Origin: Triatoma infestans
Taxonomy: Eukaryota; Arthropoda; Insecta; Hemiptera; Reduviidae
Assembly (NCBI GenBank): GCA_011037195.1
Contig: JAAEAF010000221.1
Coordinates: 1 to 64,000 of the forward strand
DNA: 64,000 nt
Direction of reading: 5' to 3'
Both the position numbers and the translations under genes were made by a program. How positions within the stretch are numbered: the first letter of the stretch is position 1; every line of letters begins with the position of its first letter. Positions 43,024 to 55,100 of the stretch are shown piece by piece. The notes under the pieces are model-generated. The model was given only the letters and a program-made list of their open reading frames with translations, ran no database searches and was not told where the DNA came from.

Positions 43024-45053
43024 GTGAGTGAAGATGAGTTCGCAGAGGACGCGTGGAGCCCACCTACCATAAGCGACGACAATATCAGCGACCCCACCTA
43101 CCAGCCCGAATCCCTCGAGTCACCGCCAATCCCCCCCCCCGGTCACCCTACTCATTGCGGCGACGTCGATGATAATGGTGCCCGGTTGTTACAGGTTTGG
43201 CAGTGGGCGAGCCCAAGATGACTAACGCCTATGGAGGAGCGGTATTCGTCAAAGAGAAAGAAGTCATACTGTCAGGAGATCGCTGGCGAGTTGTAGCCGA
43301 AATCAACGTCGACGATATCCGGAATGTACTGAGACAGATACATGACGCCACCAAGGAAGCCAAGATGCGGTTTGAAATAATGCCACCCAGGTTCCAGTTC
43401 ACGCGGGCGTATATAGCCGAGCTAGATCGGGTCCTGCGCGTTACAGAGAGGATGCTAACAGAAACGGACATTCTTATGTGAATGTGACCCCATCAAAGAG
43501 ATAGGCGAGGGCTGTTTGACGCAGGGGGAAAGGTCATTAAGCTACTGTTTGGTAACCCAGACGCCGAGGATTTACAGAAGTCGCAGGCCTGCCTATCGCA
43601 GTTGGAAAGGAAAACTGGGGAAATCCTCCACCTTTCGTAGGAACACCTAACCCTGACCCGGAGTATCAGCACACAAGTTGCCAAAGACCAGAAGCGGCTC
43701 ATAACTCTAGTGAGCAAACTGGACAGAGAAATGGGAACCCTTAAGAACCAGCTAGCCGTCTTGGAAGGTCGGGTCTTCCTTGATTCCGAAGTTTTCCTAA
43801 TCCTTTTAAATTCCTCAACCCTGGTGGGGGAGAAATGAACACGGTTAGCGCGCTAATGGAATTACGGGCTCTATTAGAGGCAGTAGGCGCGTCTATCATG
43901 GGTCGGATAAGCATGAACCTGGTATCCCCTGGGGAAATTGGCAGTATTTTGGGGGCGGTCGCCAGTGTCCTACCAGAGGGCCTGGAATTACCCACGGACT
44001 CTTCGATTACCGCAATATATCATTATTATGAGCTAACGGAAGTCCAGGTATGGATGGTCGGCGGGAAGATACAGATACACCTGAGTTTGCCGCTATTTGC
44101 AAAGAGGCGACGCTACGAACTATATAGTGTTCATGCGGTGCCTATTCCGGACCCTACCTCTGGATTGAGCTTGTTATTACAACCCGAAGCGGAGTACCTT
44201 ATAGTATCAGTGGACCAAGAACATAACGCCCTGATGTCGGCCCATACCCTGTTATCATGTCGGGGCCTTCATATAGCCATATGCCGAGTAGGATTTGCAA
44301 TCTGTTCTAGACGCTATCACACCTGCCAGTTATTTTGGAAGGAGTATGAAGCCGCTTCCAAGCTTTGTGAGTGGAGGGCCCTCAACGCCACGTACCCCGC
44401 CCGATGGGACTGGGTCCCGGCTAGAGACATTTGGATATACAGTGTTCCGGGAAACGTCAAACTACTCAGAAAATGCGGTTCCGACAACAACATGACAGTC
44501 AAGGAAGAGTACATTTCCGGCCTTGGAGAACTACACGCGTCCGCACGTTGTACCTATAAGACAGGCGCATACACATTATCGCCTACTACCCAGGGTAGGT
44601 TGAAGCAAAGTTAGATCGCTGGGTAGCACCAGCTCAGGTACCTCCGATGTTCGAGTATGTTGCACAGACTATGCCGCCCGAGGTAGCGCGAGACGCACTC
44701 CAAGCATTGCAAGGAGAAGGCGAGCTGCAGGTTGATGGGCATGATACGCAATGGCACGGCTGGATGCTCTTATGGCTACCGTCTCCCGACTCCAGGGTGA
44801 AGAGCAGAACCGAGAGGCCTGGAAGGTGGTTGCAGGATGAACAAGCTGGCTTGGACTCCCGTTCCTAGGCGTGGTAGCCTGCTTGGGCGTCAGGTACTGG
44901 CTCCGTGTCGAACCAGCCGAGTACATCAAGAGGAGGCGATTTCACCATCTATCGTCCCACGACGCGGCCAACTCAGCCACCAATGGACCGCATGACGAAG
45001 ACATCGAAGGGGCTAGAGTTTCGAAAAGTGGCGGCATAGCCACCACTTTTTGA
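43024..45053 (+). pseudogene. Envelope-like (baculovirus F-related) region of the gypsy element, broken
   Basis: Downstream of integrase is a set of discontinuous frames. 43197-43481 has a helical segment; 43835-44614 is 259 codons with ISMNLVSPGEIGSILGAV, a conserved-looking beta-rich block and several cysteines; 44860-44930 gives a short hydrophobic segment LPFLGVVACLGV followed by basic residues, consistent with a C-terminal membrane anchor. Position after integrase, length and motif style match errantivirus envelope proteins. Stops and frameshifts (about 43481-43835 and 44614-44870) show that it is not functional. This is a description of an old endogenous copy. Confidence 0.7.
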
Positions 45054-45064
45054 AAGGGGGGCCA
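45051..45064 (+). promoter_or_regulatory. Polypurine tract of the LTR element
   Basis: GAAAGGGGGG directly before the TG that opens the 3' LTR; priming site for plus-strand DNA synthesis in LTR elements. Confidence 0.75.
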
Positions 45065-45065
45065 A

Positions 45066-45692
45066 TGTAAAGTGGCTAGCTAGTGAAGTTTATCAGTGTG
45101 AGGGGGTCCGTGTGTGCGCGAAGAGAGCTGACACGGCAGTATCTGTGACAGATGCCTCTACTGACTGGAATAGACGGCGAGATAATTTAATTAAAAATAA
45201 TATAATGAGGAGAGCAGGAGCAGTGTGAGTTCGTGGGTGCGTACTTTCAGTTCTCCTCATGCTGTTTCTGGTGTTATTCTGTTGCGCAGGTGAGTGCCTT
45301 TCCACTATATTGCCAAGCTCTGGGCGCAACGCATCGCCGTAGAAATTAGTGGTCTGGGATGGTTTAATTTAGTAAGATTTGCTTAGACGTAGGTTAGCGG
45401 ATGTGTGTATTATTTTTTTTTTGGAGTCAGATTAAGTGATCCCAACCAGTAGGATATATCGTAGTTAGCCTTTACAATTTTTCCATTTTTCTTTATTTAC
45501 ATTGTTAAACTATTAAAAATACTAGTTTAGAATTTGATTATTTTGTGGTTTATATTTCTTAATAATTTCCTTGATTAATGGATTCGAAGCAATATATATT
45601 TTAGTATCGTCCTTATTTATAACTTTAGATTTTCAATTTACTAGCGATATATATATTTCAGTATTGTCTCTATAACTGTAGATTTGCAATTT
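45066..45692 (+). repeat. 3' LTR of the gypsy element (minimal extent)
   Basis: Shares TGTAAAGTGG..., GACAGATGCCTCTACTG and the AT-rich second half with the 5' LTR. 45208-45468 is unique to this copy. The end contains about three degenerate tandem units of ACTAGCGATATATATTT, so the true LTR end may be up to about 45720 or later. Confidence 0.8.
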
Positions 45693-46956
45693 ACTAGCAA
45701 TATATATTTTAGCATTTGTTTTATAATTTTGATTTGAAATTTTACTATTGTTTTGTTCAATTTTTATATTTATATTATAGAATTTGTACAATTAGACTGG
45801 ATTCTTTTTCATCTTCTCTCTCTACCTACGTGCCAACTCTCTGGACCTCTATTTCCCTTCTATGCCCATCCCATAATCCCCCCCTAGTAGCACCTTCAGT
45901 GGGCAGAAGGTTACACATACAGACTTTACTGAATCTTTACGTTCTAGGTCCATCAGATTGTGTTTTTTCTCAATTCAAGTGTAGCTTCGGCCACTTGGAG
46001 GAATTGTTGAATACAATGTTGTTGAAAAATTACAAATGTAATTACTGCTTTCTTTTCACATTCATCCATGAGTTTGTGTGGACAGAGTTATAAAATGATC
46101 GAGCAAATAGTTGGAAGCTGTTCAAAAAATAACAGTCACTAGAAAAGAACACTGATTCTACGATTCCAAAAAGGAACAATATTTGGATAATTCTTATATC
46201 CAACTACCTATAGCTGTAAAATGAACTTGACATTGGGGCATCATGGTTACATCACCTCTAAAGAGAGCGTATAAATCAGAAAGGGTCTTGCAGGTTGGTA
46301 AAATGTATATATGACATGATTGGATTGATTTTTGGTGCCATTAAGTGTGAAATTCTCTCTCACACATCAACCGATCAGGAGCCTTAATATTCTTAGCTCT
46401 CTTCCGCACTGACGTTCTTACATAGAAGATTACATTTAACAATATGATAAAATATCTTAATCAATATAAATGACTACAAAACTACATACCTCATATTCCC
46501 TGAGTTCATAAGGATAGCATGAATAATAAACAAATGAAAAGGTTAATTTATTTACCAAAGACCTTCAGATATGTTAGTTGAAAGCTTCAAAGAAATTATA
46601 TAGAGACTTGTGCAGCTTTTATTTAAGACAAAATCTGTGGACATTTCTTATAAATAAAAGAAAAGATTAATTAGATAAATATGATTATATTACATAATAT
46701 ATATACAAAACATGTACTTCCAATGAAACTCAATTTTGAAAATTTGACACGAATCGAAAGAGACGTAAGAAAGAGTAGTAAAGTAATAAATATAAAAGAG
46801 GTATATTAGAGAATAATGCAGACATGACAACATACGTTCAAAGACGTTAGTTTGTTTACAATCGACACTTGGCGATTGCGGATTACGACCAATGTTTCTG
46901 TTCTGAGAGGTATGTGTAAACATTGCTCAAATTATGTGAACGTCTTTGAAGAGTGA
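45693..46956. other. Intergenic DNA; R repeat core near 46710-46760
   Basis: An open frame at 45716-46093 has no family motif. 46710-46760 carries the R repeat core (GTACTTCCAATGAAACTC, AAAATTTGACACG). Confidence 0.5.
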
Positions 46957-48376
46957 CCAAAAAAACGGGAACTTTTGAAATGCGCCTGGCATCCATGTAC
47001 AAGTAATTAGCAGAACCGCGGAACAGGGACCTTGAGCTTCAGACAACCTCGCCGTTTAGTAATCATGGATAAATGGAAACGGTTAATTGCTTGATTTCGC
47101 CATCAAATGAATTTTAAAACAATATAGTTTGGAAGATGCACAGAGGGAGTGCCGACGTTTTTTCAGTTTAGGGCTTCGTTGTCAGTCCCCTCGAAACACG
47201 CACGTACTTGTATTAAAAACTTTGAAGAGACTGGATCGGCTCTGAAAAAGAAATCGATAGGACGACCAGAAGTGCTCGTACGCCACAGAATATCGAAGCT
47301 GTAAGCGTTAGCTATATTAGCTGCGGTCAGGTTGTCTCGAGATTACGTTCGCTGAATTTTAAGTGTTTATCTAAAAATGTCATCCGTACAAGCTGCAGAT
47401 CGTGCAAGAACTGAAGGCGAACGATCACAAGTTGCGATCATCAAATTAGATCAAACATAAAGTAGGGCAATGAATTTCTGGAAAAGCTGTAGAAGTCAGA
47501 TGAGGCTCATTTTCACCTCACCAGTTTGGGGGTTGAAGCTGTTCTCACGCCCCCCACCCCCACCCCGATATCTAACTAAACAAACGTCAGTCACTAGCGC
47601 AGCCTTTTTTACTGGGCGCGCTTGGTTTGAATGGTTAAATAGCTGAAGTCATAGCATAGGAAAAAAAACTGACAGGTTTCATGAACTGGGCAGACAGCAA
47701 TCCTAAGAACGCCCTTTACTCAACAGGTTGAGTAGGTAGACAGCAAGGTGACGGTATGATGTGCAGTTTCGTCACATGGGGTCATCAGACCTTACTTTTT
47801 CGAAAATGAAGAGCGGATCACAATAATAGTCACTTCGGAACGATATGATGAGATGCTGCAATTGTTTGTTGCATCTCATTGAAGAATTTTCCACACCTTC
47901 ACGAAGCCTGGTTTCAACAGGATGGTGCGACGCACCATCGAGGTCTATGGTAGCCCACTGCAAGGCAATCAATGATGTTTGTGCGAGCACAGTTCGTTAA
48001 CCGTGCCATCTCCCAGGGTGACATTCCCTGGGCACCCACTATCATCGAATTTGTCCGTTTGTGATTTTTTCTTGTGGGGTTACCTTAAGAATCGGGTCTA
48101 CACGATTCGGCCAAGGACACTGGATGAATTGAAACAAAGCATCCAAGGCGAAATTCGTGGTATCCCAGCTGAGATGTTGCAGCGAGCAATGGGGAATCTC
48201 AACGGCAGATTGAAAAAATGCATACATGGAGGAAGAGGCCATCTACAGGACTTAATTTTGATAATTTGGATTACTGTCTCTTAAGTCAAATTGTAATCGT
48301 TTACTTTCTGTCAATAAATTGTGTTTGTTGGATTTCGTCAATATTAGTTGGGTTTTTCAAAAGTTCCCGTTTTTGT
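46957..48376 (+). mobile_element. Tc1/mariner-superfamily element 1, decayed
   Basis: Inverted ends AAAACGGGAACTTTTGAAA (about 46962) and its reverse TTTCAAAAGTTCCCGTTTT (about 48354). The plus strand gives broken transposase frames: FRASLSVPSKHARTCIKNFEE and KKKSIGRPEV in the N-terminal HTH half, and SVCDFFLWGYLKNRVY plus a long C-terminal frame (47979-48284) with the third catalytic Asp in SVCD. Several stops. Exact outer ends and TA duplication were not resolved. Confidence 0.8.
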
Positions 48377-49001
48377 GTCTGTTATTCATTAATGAATGTG
48401 TGGAAGGAAATGCATATATACTGGATAAAATTCCATATTATATTACATTCTTTTAACATTCATAAATTTATAATATTTACTCATTTTTTACATTCTTTTC
48501 TTATTTATTAAAATTTCATCAACATTAACCCGGATTTATCCGTTTTATTAAAATAATTTTTCTTCCCACGAAAAGCTAAGCCTGGAACTGCAGCATATGA
48601 TTAGCTGGAACCTACATTAATAATTATCCAATAAAACAATTTTATTGTTTACAATTTTTTTTTTTTCATTAGTACCAAGCGATTTATAGAAAAGTTATTC
48701 TAATAAGAATATCGAAAGCTAACCTTGTCCATGGTGAGTGATTTGGCAGCAAATCAGAATAAATAAGCAACTGGATATAGATACAGTGAAGTAGAGGACA
48801 CATGGAATCTATTGTGAGCTGAAGAGCTATACTTGCTCTCTTGGGGTTGGTATTTGGACAAAGAATATAACTGTTTTATGTAGTAGAGCGTACGCGTACA
48901 ATAGGTGAGTGTGTGTGGTGGTGGTGGTGAGGGGGGTATTCGCTAAACCATCCCCAAATAGTTGTAACTTCTCTATGGAATGGGTTGTGTTGGGATGTGT
49001 T
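48377..49001 (-). other. 3' UTR region of stan and intergenic DNA
   Basis: On the minus strand, AATAAA-type signals occur about 360-500 bases after the stan stop (complement of TTTATT near 48640, 48545 and 48505). No other gene seen. Confidence 0.45.
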
Positions 49002-49107
49002 CTATGTTTTATTTGCGTTGTTGTTAGATAGGACGTCCCTGAAAGAGTGTGGCTTGTCACAGGCCAGTTCTCCCTCCTTCCGGAGATCACTGTATGCACT
49101 ACCAACT
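49002..49107 (-). CDS. stan: stan last coding exon
   Basis: Acceptor ATTAATAG; the leading A completes Glu, then VGSAYSDLRKEGELACDK, PHSFRDVLSNNNANKT and TAG at 49002-49004. The phase matches the previous exon exactly. The C-terminus is not a classical hydrophobic PDZ ligand. A longer open frame on the same strand (48827-49147) is out of phase and is not used. Confidence 0.82.
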
Positions 49108-52100
49108 CTATTAATAAAAGTTTCAACCAACATATGAAACATAACAAAGGAGGCAGCGATTCGCAGTCTACTCTAGGTTAGGGCAATGTAGTTTAGAATA
49201 ATTAACCTACATTTTTTAGTAAGTTTTATATTTATTGATGTTGATAGACTAAATATTTTATTATATTATTACATTTTCTTCATAAATATTTTCGCACCCA
49301 TTTCTGACGACGCCATTTTCATTTTTGCCTTTGTTGACATAAATTAATATATGTAAATCAAAACTAAAACTTCCAGTCAGTTTTTATTGCTTTATAAATC
49401 CAAAATGATTCAAACTTCACATCAAAACAAATGCGTGTGTGTGTGTGTGTATGGTGACCAGTTGTTGTTGGGCCACACAACTCTCCAGCTACTTAGTAAA
49501 TGCCTGACGTATATTATTCTGTGTCAAGTATTGTTCGTGTAGTTTGGCTGGAATGCTGAAAAGTGGCTTGAAGAAGAGGATTCCTTAGGGAGCTAAAGAA
49601 TACAAGCTAAGAAAATTATAAATAAAGAAATGCTTTTTAGAATAAATCAGAAGAGATCGTTTCCTTTTTCCTTTAAGTGAGAACTAGCATATAATTATTT
49701 CTGCTAAATTCCTTCACCTTAGGTTAAAAAAAAAAAACTAAATTTAAAATATACTCACTCATTCTCTGAAATGTCTGGATACAAATATTCATGGTGCATA
49801 GTTAACGGGCTGGGAGAATTAGCTATAAGGCCTAACGCTTGCTGTTGAGCAAATACTCTTGTAGGCAGACTGTGATCCTCTTCGGCTAGTTTTTTTTATT
49901 AAAGAAAAAACGAAGGAATGAAAGCGTTACAATGTAGCTGGTTTTCAAGGATTAAAAGAACAACAAAAACAAAACCTATGGTTATAAATAATAGCTATGT
50001 TTGGCCGTTGTTAAACAACAAAAAATTAGTTGGCTGGGGCCAAAGAAGAAACTTTCCCCCTTAAACCTATAATTTCAAATATCACTTCCCTTCCTCAACT
50101 CAGTCAGTTCCTGTTGCCCGTTACAACCCTTCAGTTCCAACAACCCTTTCGACGTAAAAAACTCTTTTCAATTTACTGGCAAAATAAAAAACCTTTCCAT
50201 TGCTACACATCATGATCTCTCTAGACAACTCTCTTCACTAATATACCTACGCACATAGCCTTTGATTTAATTCTCAATAACTGGTCATAGATAGAACCCC
50301 ACACCACGCTCTCTAAAGACAGCTTTCTTCTGTCCCTTAAAATGTGCTGCAAATCAGGTTTCTTCTCCTTTATGAACAACTTCTATGTACAAACTGACGG
50401 ACTAGCAATGGGTAGTTGCCTAGCCTCCCCTTGCCAACATTTTTATGAACGAACTCATTAACACCAGCCTTCCCTCACTTAGCAACTCCATTTCATTCTT
50501 GGTGAAATATGTTGACGACCTCTTTTTGACTGTCAATCCAGACCAGATTCCGTTAATACTGGACACCTTTTTATTACCATTCACGCATACAGTTTATTTT
50601 AGAAATAGAACAAAACAACCAAATTTCTTTCCTAGAACTCTAATAATACGACAACCAGACCAAACATTCACATATAAGTGGTACACCAAACCTACTTACT
50701 CCGGCAGACTTCTACATTTCCTTTCAAATCAGCCCTTAAATCGTAAAATTAATTCCATCAAAAACTTTTATAACCGAGCCATTAACATGTCTGCACCTCC
50801 ATTTCAGAACGACAATTTCAACAAAATACACAACATTCTACTACAAAATCATTTTCCAAATCACCTCTCATCCTCAAAACATTCCGTAAACTAAAAAACA
50901 ACCTTTTAAATACCACATACCATTCCATCCCCGAACCATCTACATTCCGTTCTTTCATCTACACGAATTCCATCTCATACAAAATCATTCATATTATAAA
51001 GTATATCATTCCCAGTCTCAAATCTGGTTCTACTCCTCCAACAAACTCAGCAAACTGTTCTCTAAACTCAAAGACCCCACTGAAACTTATAACCAAACGA
51101 ATTCTGTTTCCCGCATACTTTGCACTGCACCAAACTGTAACGCATGTTACAATGGTGTATCAAAACAACACCTACGACAACTGAACTAGACATAGCCAAC
51201 AAATAATTGACAGTACGCCCTCATCACAAAACATGCATTCAACCTTGCCCATTCCTGATTTCCGAAATGCTTCGGTCCTATCCACCTATTCCAACTACCT
51301 GAAGCGACTTCTTTCTGAATCCATCCACATTAACTTCATCCCTTAACTCCATCAACTACAAAAAAGGCAAGGACGTCATTATCTCTTCTTACAACAACAA
51401 TTTCCGCTTCCTCAAAAAAGCCCACCCCCCCACACACTAAATTACACACTAACTTTCTACACTTTCCACTCATTTTCTAGTTTATTTAACCATCTAACGT
51501 TTATCTAACTAATTGATTTGTTTTTCGTTACTACTCTTCATACTTCTCAACTTGTAAATTTTCCCTTCTCTGTTTTCATTGCAAGCATACCTTACTCCAT
51601 AACCAAACAATAACCTCCTCCAACATTTAACTCTCCATCCGTCCTTAACAGTTCCTGAGGAAGGACACCAAAGGCGTCCGAAACGTCGAATAAACTTTTA
51701 AAAATAAAAAATTTCATCTTTGGCCCCAGCCAACTAATTTTTTGCTTGTTTGTTTAAAAAACTTATTGGTTTGTATGGTATGATAAAAACACTTACCAGT
51801 GTAAGGAAACAGATATTTATCGCCTAGGCTAGCTTTGTCTTCTTGATCAGAGTATATATTACTGAGTTTGACTTCGCCACTTGGTGCGGCACTTGGGCAT
51901 CTAATACCGTTGGTCAATTCGTTATCAGAAATTGTGGACGATGTCCATCGATGAGGCACTGAATCGTCTGCTACAAAATTTTATTTTATTATTATTACTA
52001 TTATTATTGCTGTTATCTTATTAATATGGTGCATCAAAAGTCTGTGCGTTTTTTCTTTCCTTTAGTTGAATGAACTGTTTACCTAGGCATAACGTTGATA

Positions 52101-55100
52101 CTCGTATTGCACTTTGGTCACTTAATAATACTAATTACTTGACATTCATTTTTTTTTTTACAACTCCATTAGTTTGCTTCTGTTGTTGGCGACACTTTGA
52201 GACCATTTAGCCGTGCGCTTCATGAAAAGCTAACGTTGCCAGGGGGCACTACGTGGAAGCGGTCTCATTTACCTCCCATCACTTTTTAGTATGACACAGT
52301 ATTTAATCGAGTTTTGACCGTATGAATTGAATTAAAAAAAATATTAAAATAGTGAATTAAATTTTGAAAGTCGGGCGATATTGATGCATTATTTTAAAAA
52401 AGGCTTTGCAGCACGAGAAATTTTTAAAGTTAAGGAGCCAATGCTTTGTAAATTCGTGCTTGCACAGTATTAGTTTAAAAATTTCAGGGAAGGAGATATG
52501 AACTTCGAAAGTTGGCCCACGTGCCTTGACCCAACTGTTCTAAGAGAAGCTGTAGAAGCTGATCCTCGAACAAGAACTAGAACTAGAAAACTTGCAGGCA
52601 TGTTAGGGGTTCTCTCTCTACCATAAATAGGCATTTGCATGGCATGGCACCTAAAAGCTGTAGGACTATACCCCACGAACTGTCATCTCAGCAAAACATA
52701 CTTAGTGTTGAAGTGTGCCAATCTGTTCTTAAAAATCCAAGTGTTTTCGATTTATAAACCGAATTGTCACTTGCGATAGAAGTGGGTATAATCAAACAGT
52801 GATTTATCGCTGGCCTTCTGCTCTTCCTGTGCGTCGAAGGAAAAGGTTGTGAATAAGATAATGTTCTGAATGTGGTGGAGTTTTGGAGGAGTGGTACATT
52901 TCGAGTTGGTTCCCGATGGGCGAACTATCACATCTGTACTCTATTCAGCACAACTGGATAGGATCCATGCTATTCTGACCGAAAGGTACCACTCTTTAGT
53001 CAAGTTAGTTAATATGCAAGACCACAAACTTCGCGTCAGACTGCTTCTAAAAGTAATGAGCTGGAGTTTTTGAACACCCAACTTATTATAGCCCTGACCT
53101 CGCTTTGTCAGACTACTACTTATTCCGATCTAGGGCTCATTTTCTGTGAGGCAAAAATTTTACTTTGTTGCAGCTTGTATTGAATTCTTTGCCTCCAAAG
53201 AACATTCATGGTACCAAAGAGGAATTGAATTACTGTCAGAAAAATGAGTTGAAGTGATTAATAACAATGGATTATACTTTGAAGAATAAACTGGTAAGTT
53301 ATTTTTTAATTCTAATTAAAGTAAAACAACTTGTTACAAACGCAAAGACGCAAAGACTTTGGTTAAACTCCATTATTATCAATTACAACTTAATGAAACT
53401 TAAACTGTAATAACAGACCAGTATGGTGTAGATAATGAGCTGACATTGTAGAAGTAGGCCATCTTGGTGCGTATATCGGCTGGAACAATTGAGAATCTAT
53501 ATTCAGTTGTGGTGGTTGACTTATAATATCCACGGATGTCTGTCCGGGTGCTGCACTTCTACTGCCTAAAATACCTCTTGACTGGCTGGCTCTTAAGCCA
53601 GCCGGCTGTTGAAGATGATGACTTCCAACTTCACGATTAGAAGATGCTTCTTCATCACTTGAATGGGATGAAGCTAATTCCAGGCTACGTTCTGAGCCCT
53701 GGTTATTGAAACAAGAGAATGAAATATATAATACTCCAGCAAAACAAAAAAATTCCTTTTTTGTTTTTATTTCTTTCCTTTTTAGGAAGGTTTTTAAAAA
53801 AATCGAATAAAAGACATACGAAAATCAATTTTACTAAAATGTTTAGCGAATCAAGTTTAAAAAAAAAAATCGTTAGACAGATCCGTGAAGAATTGGCTGG
53901 CCAATTCCACTTCAGCCCATGCGATAGTAATGTTTAACCGGAACTGCGTTTTTTCATTTTTATTTTGTTCAACAAAAACAACCAGATGGTGGTCCAGTCG
54001 CCAAAAACCTTTTTCTATACTTTCCCTCACTGCGCTGTAAGGAGGCATATTGCGATCGTATCAATTTTCGAATGTGAGTTTTCATAGGAAATACATGTTT
54101 TGAGGTCTCTCCTTCAAAAAAAAGAAGAAAAAAAGCCGCAGGAATTTTCATTTAGGCCTCGGCAGAGAGGTTCCACCAAAATCTATCAACCGAAAATGTA
54201 ACTTTACTGTCTTCATTGGAAAGGTTATTTCTTCATTTTTTCGAGATTTTCACGAATATAGCTACAAAGATTTTCATACCTTAGTAGCTTTAAAAATGTA
54301 TTTAATGGGATAGTCTGGGCGAGAGATGAGACATTAAACTTCCACCTACATAATTACACTTCCATTACCTAGCGGGAACTAAAAGAGCTAAATTATTTCT
54401 ACTTTTAAGGAAATTTCTCGAAACAGACTGCGAGAATAATTGCAGTAAGTGTTCTCTTACTTCGACGTCTGACTGATTCACTTTAGATTTTCGTAAACAG
54501 GTGGCCTAAAATTTTATTGTAATGAAGACTTCATTAGAAAATTCCTCTATGTAGACGTTGTAACGGAATAATAAGTTATGAAACTACTTACATCAGACTC
54601 TGAGTCCGAAGTGTGGGCCGTCCTTCTTTCATGTGAAGGCTCATAGTTGCTGGTACTTGTTGATGTGTTTCTCAACTGGGCATCACTCCTAATTAAAAAA
54701 TTATAACAATAGTGTTTATATTTTGACAAATTGATAAAACAAAAAGCACAATCCAATTTACTCGAATATGAATTGGGCAGAATTTAATACCTATAAGGAC
54801 TGCTAGACGTTTTGGTCGTGGACCTTGAAGTTGTTGAAGAGTTTGAAATGCCTAGATGACGTCTAGCAGCTTCCACGGCTCCAGAATTACTGATCGCTCC
54901 ACCGGCTGCCTGTCTGTATGCCATTGATGATCGCTATAAAGAATGAATAAAAACATGTTGTAACTGAAAAATTGTCCGAATTTCAATAAATCTGTTAGGA
55001 AGTTATGTTCGAGTGTTGCACCCAATGCAATAATGTCCTCAAGAATGTTGACTACATGATAACCCATTATCCTTAAACACGGCCTCCTTTAAATTTCATT

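Larger units (their letters stand above)
37749..45692 (+). mobile_element. Gypsy/errantivirus-type LTR retroelement with env-like region, nested insertions
   Basis: Two LTR copies start with TGTAAAGTGGCTAGCTAG (37749 and 45066) and frame a pol remnant (RT, RNase H, integrase) and an envelope-like region. A purine tract GAAAGGGGGG just precedes the 3' LTR. Gag and protease are absent: the 5' LTR runs almost directly into the RT, so that part is deleted. A hAT element and a ribozyme tail are inserted between RNase H and integrase. All ORFs are broken, so this is an old, defective copy of an insect endogenous retrovirus-like element. Outer boundaries and TSD could not be fixed. Confidence 0.85.
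50019..51744 (+). mobile_element. Penelope-like element with terminal inverted sequence and 3' hammerhead
   Basis: The RT part includes QTDGLAMGS (50390-50416), LANIFMNEL and the catalytic KYVDDLF (50505-50522), followed by WYTKPTYSGRLLHFLSNQPL, a Penelope-typical stretch. Further down are degraded GIY-YIG endonuclease remnants (CNACYNG near 51135, then STYSNYLKRLLSES). A hammerhead closes the 3' side. About 31 bases at 50019-50051, containing TTGGCTGGGGCCAAAG, recur as reverse complement at 51711-51744. The N-terminal RT part is missing or unrecognisable and frames are broken. Lies antisense in a stan intron. Confidence 0.88.

Noticed and set aside
45716..46093. 125-codon ORF after the 3' LTR
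   Set aside because: No motif, low-complexity start and no splice or promoter context; probably chance.
48827..49147. 106-codon open frame on the minus strand over the last stan exon
   Set aside because: The phase carried by the upstream exon selects a different frame, which gives SAYSDLRKEGELACDK and a stop at 49002. The longer frame has a Thr/His repeat typical of chance translation.
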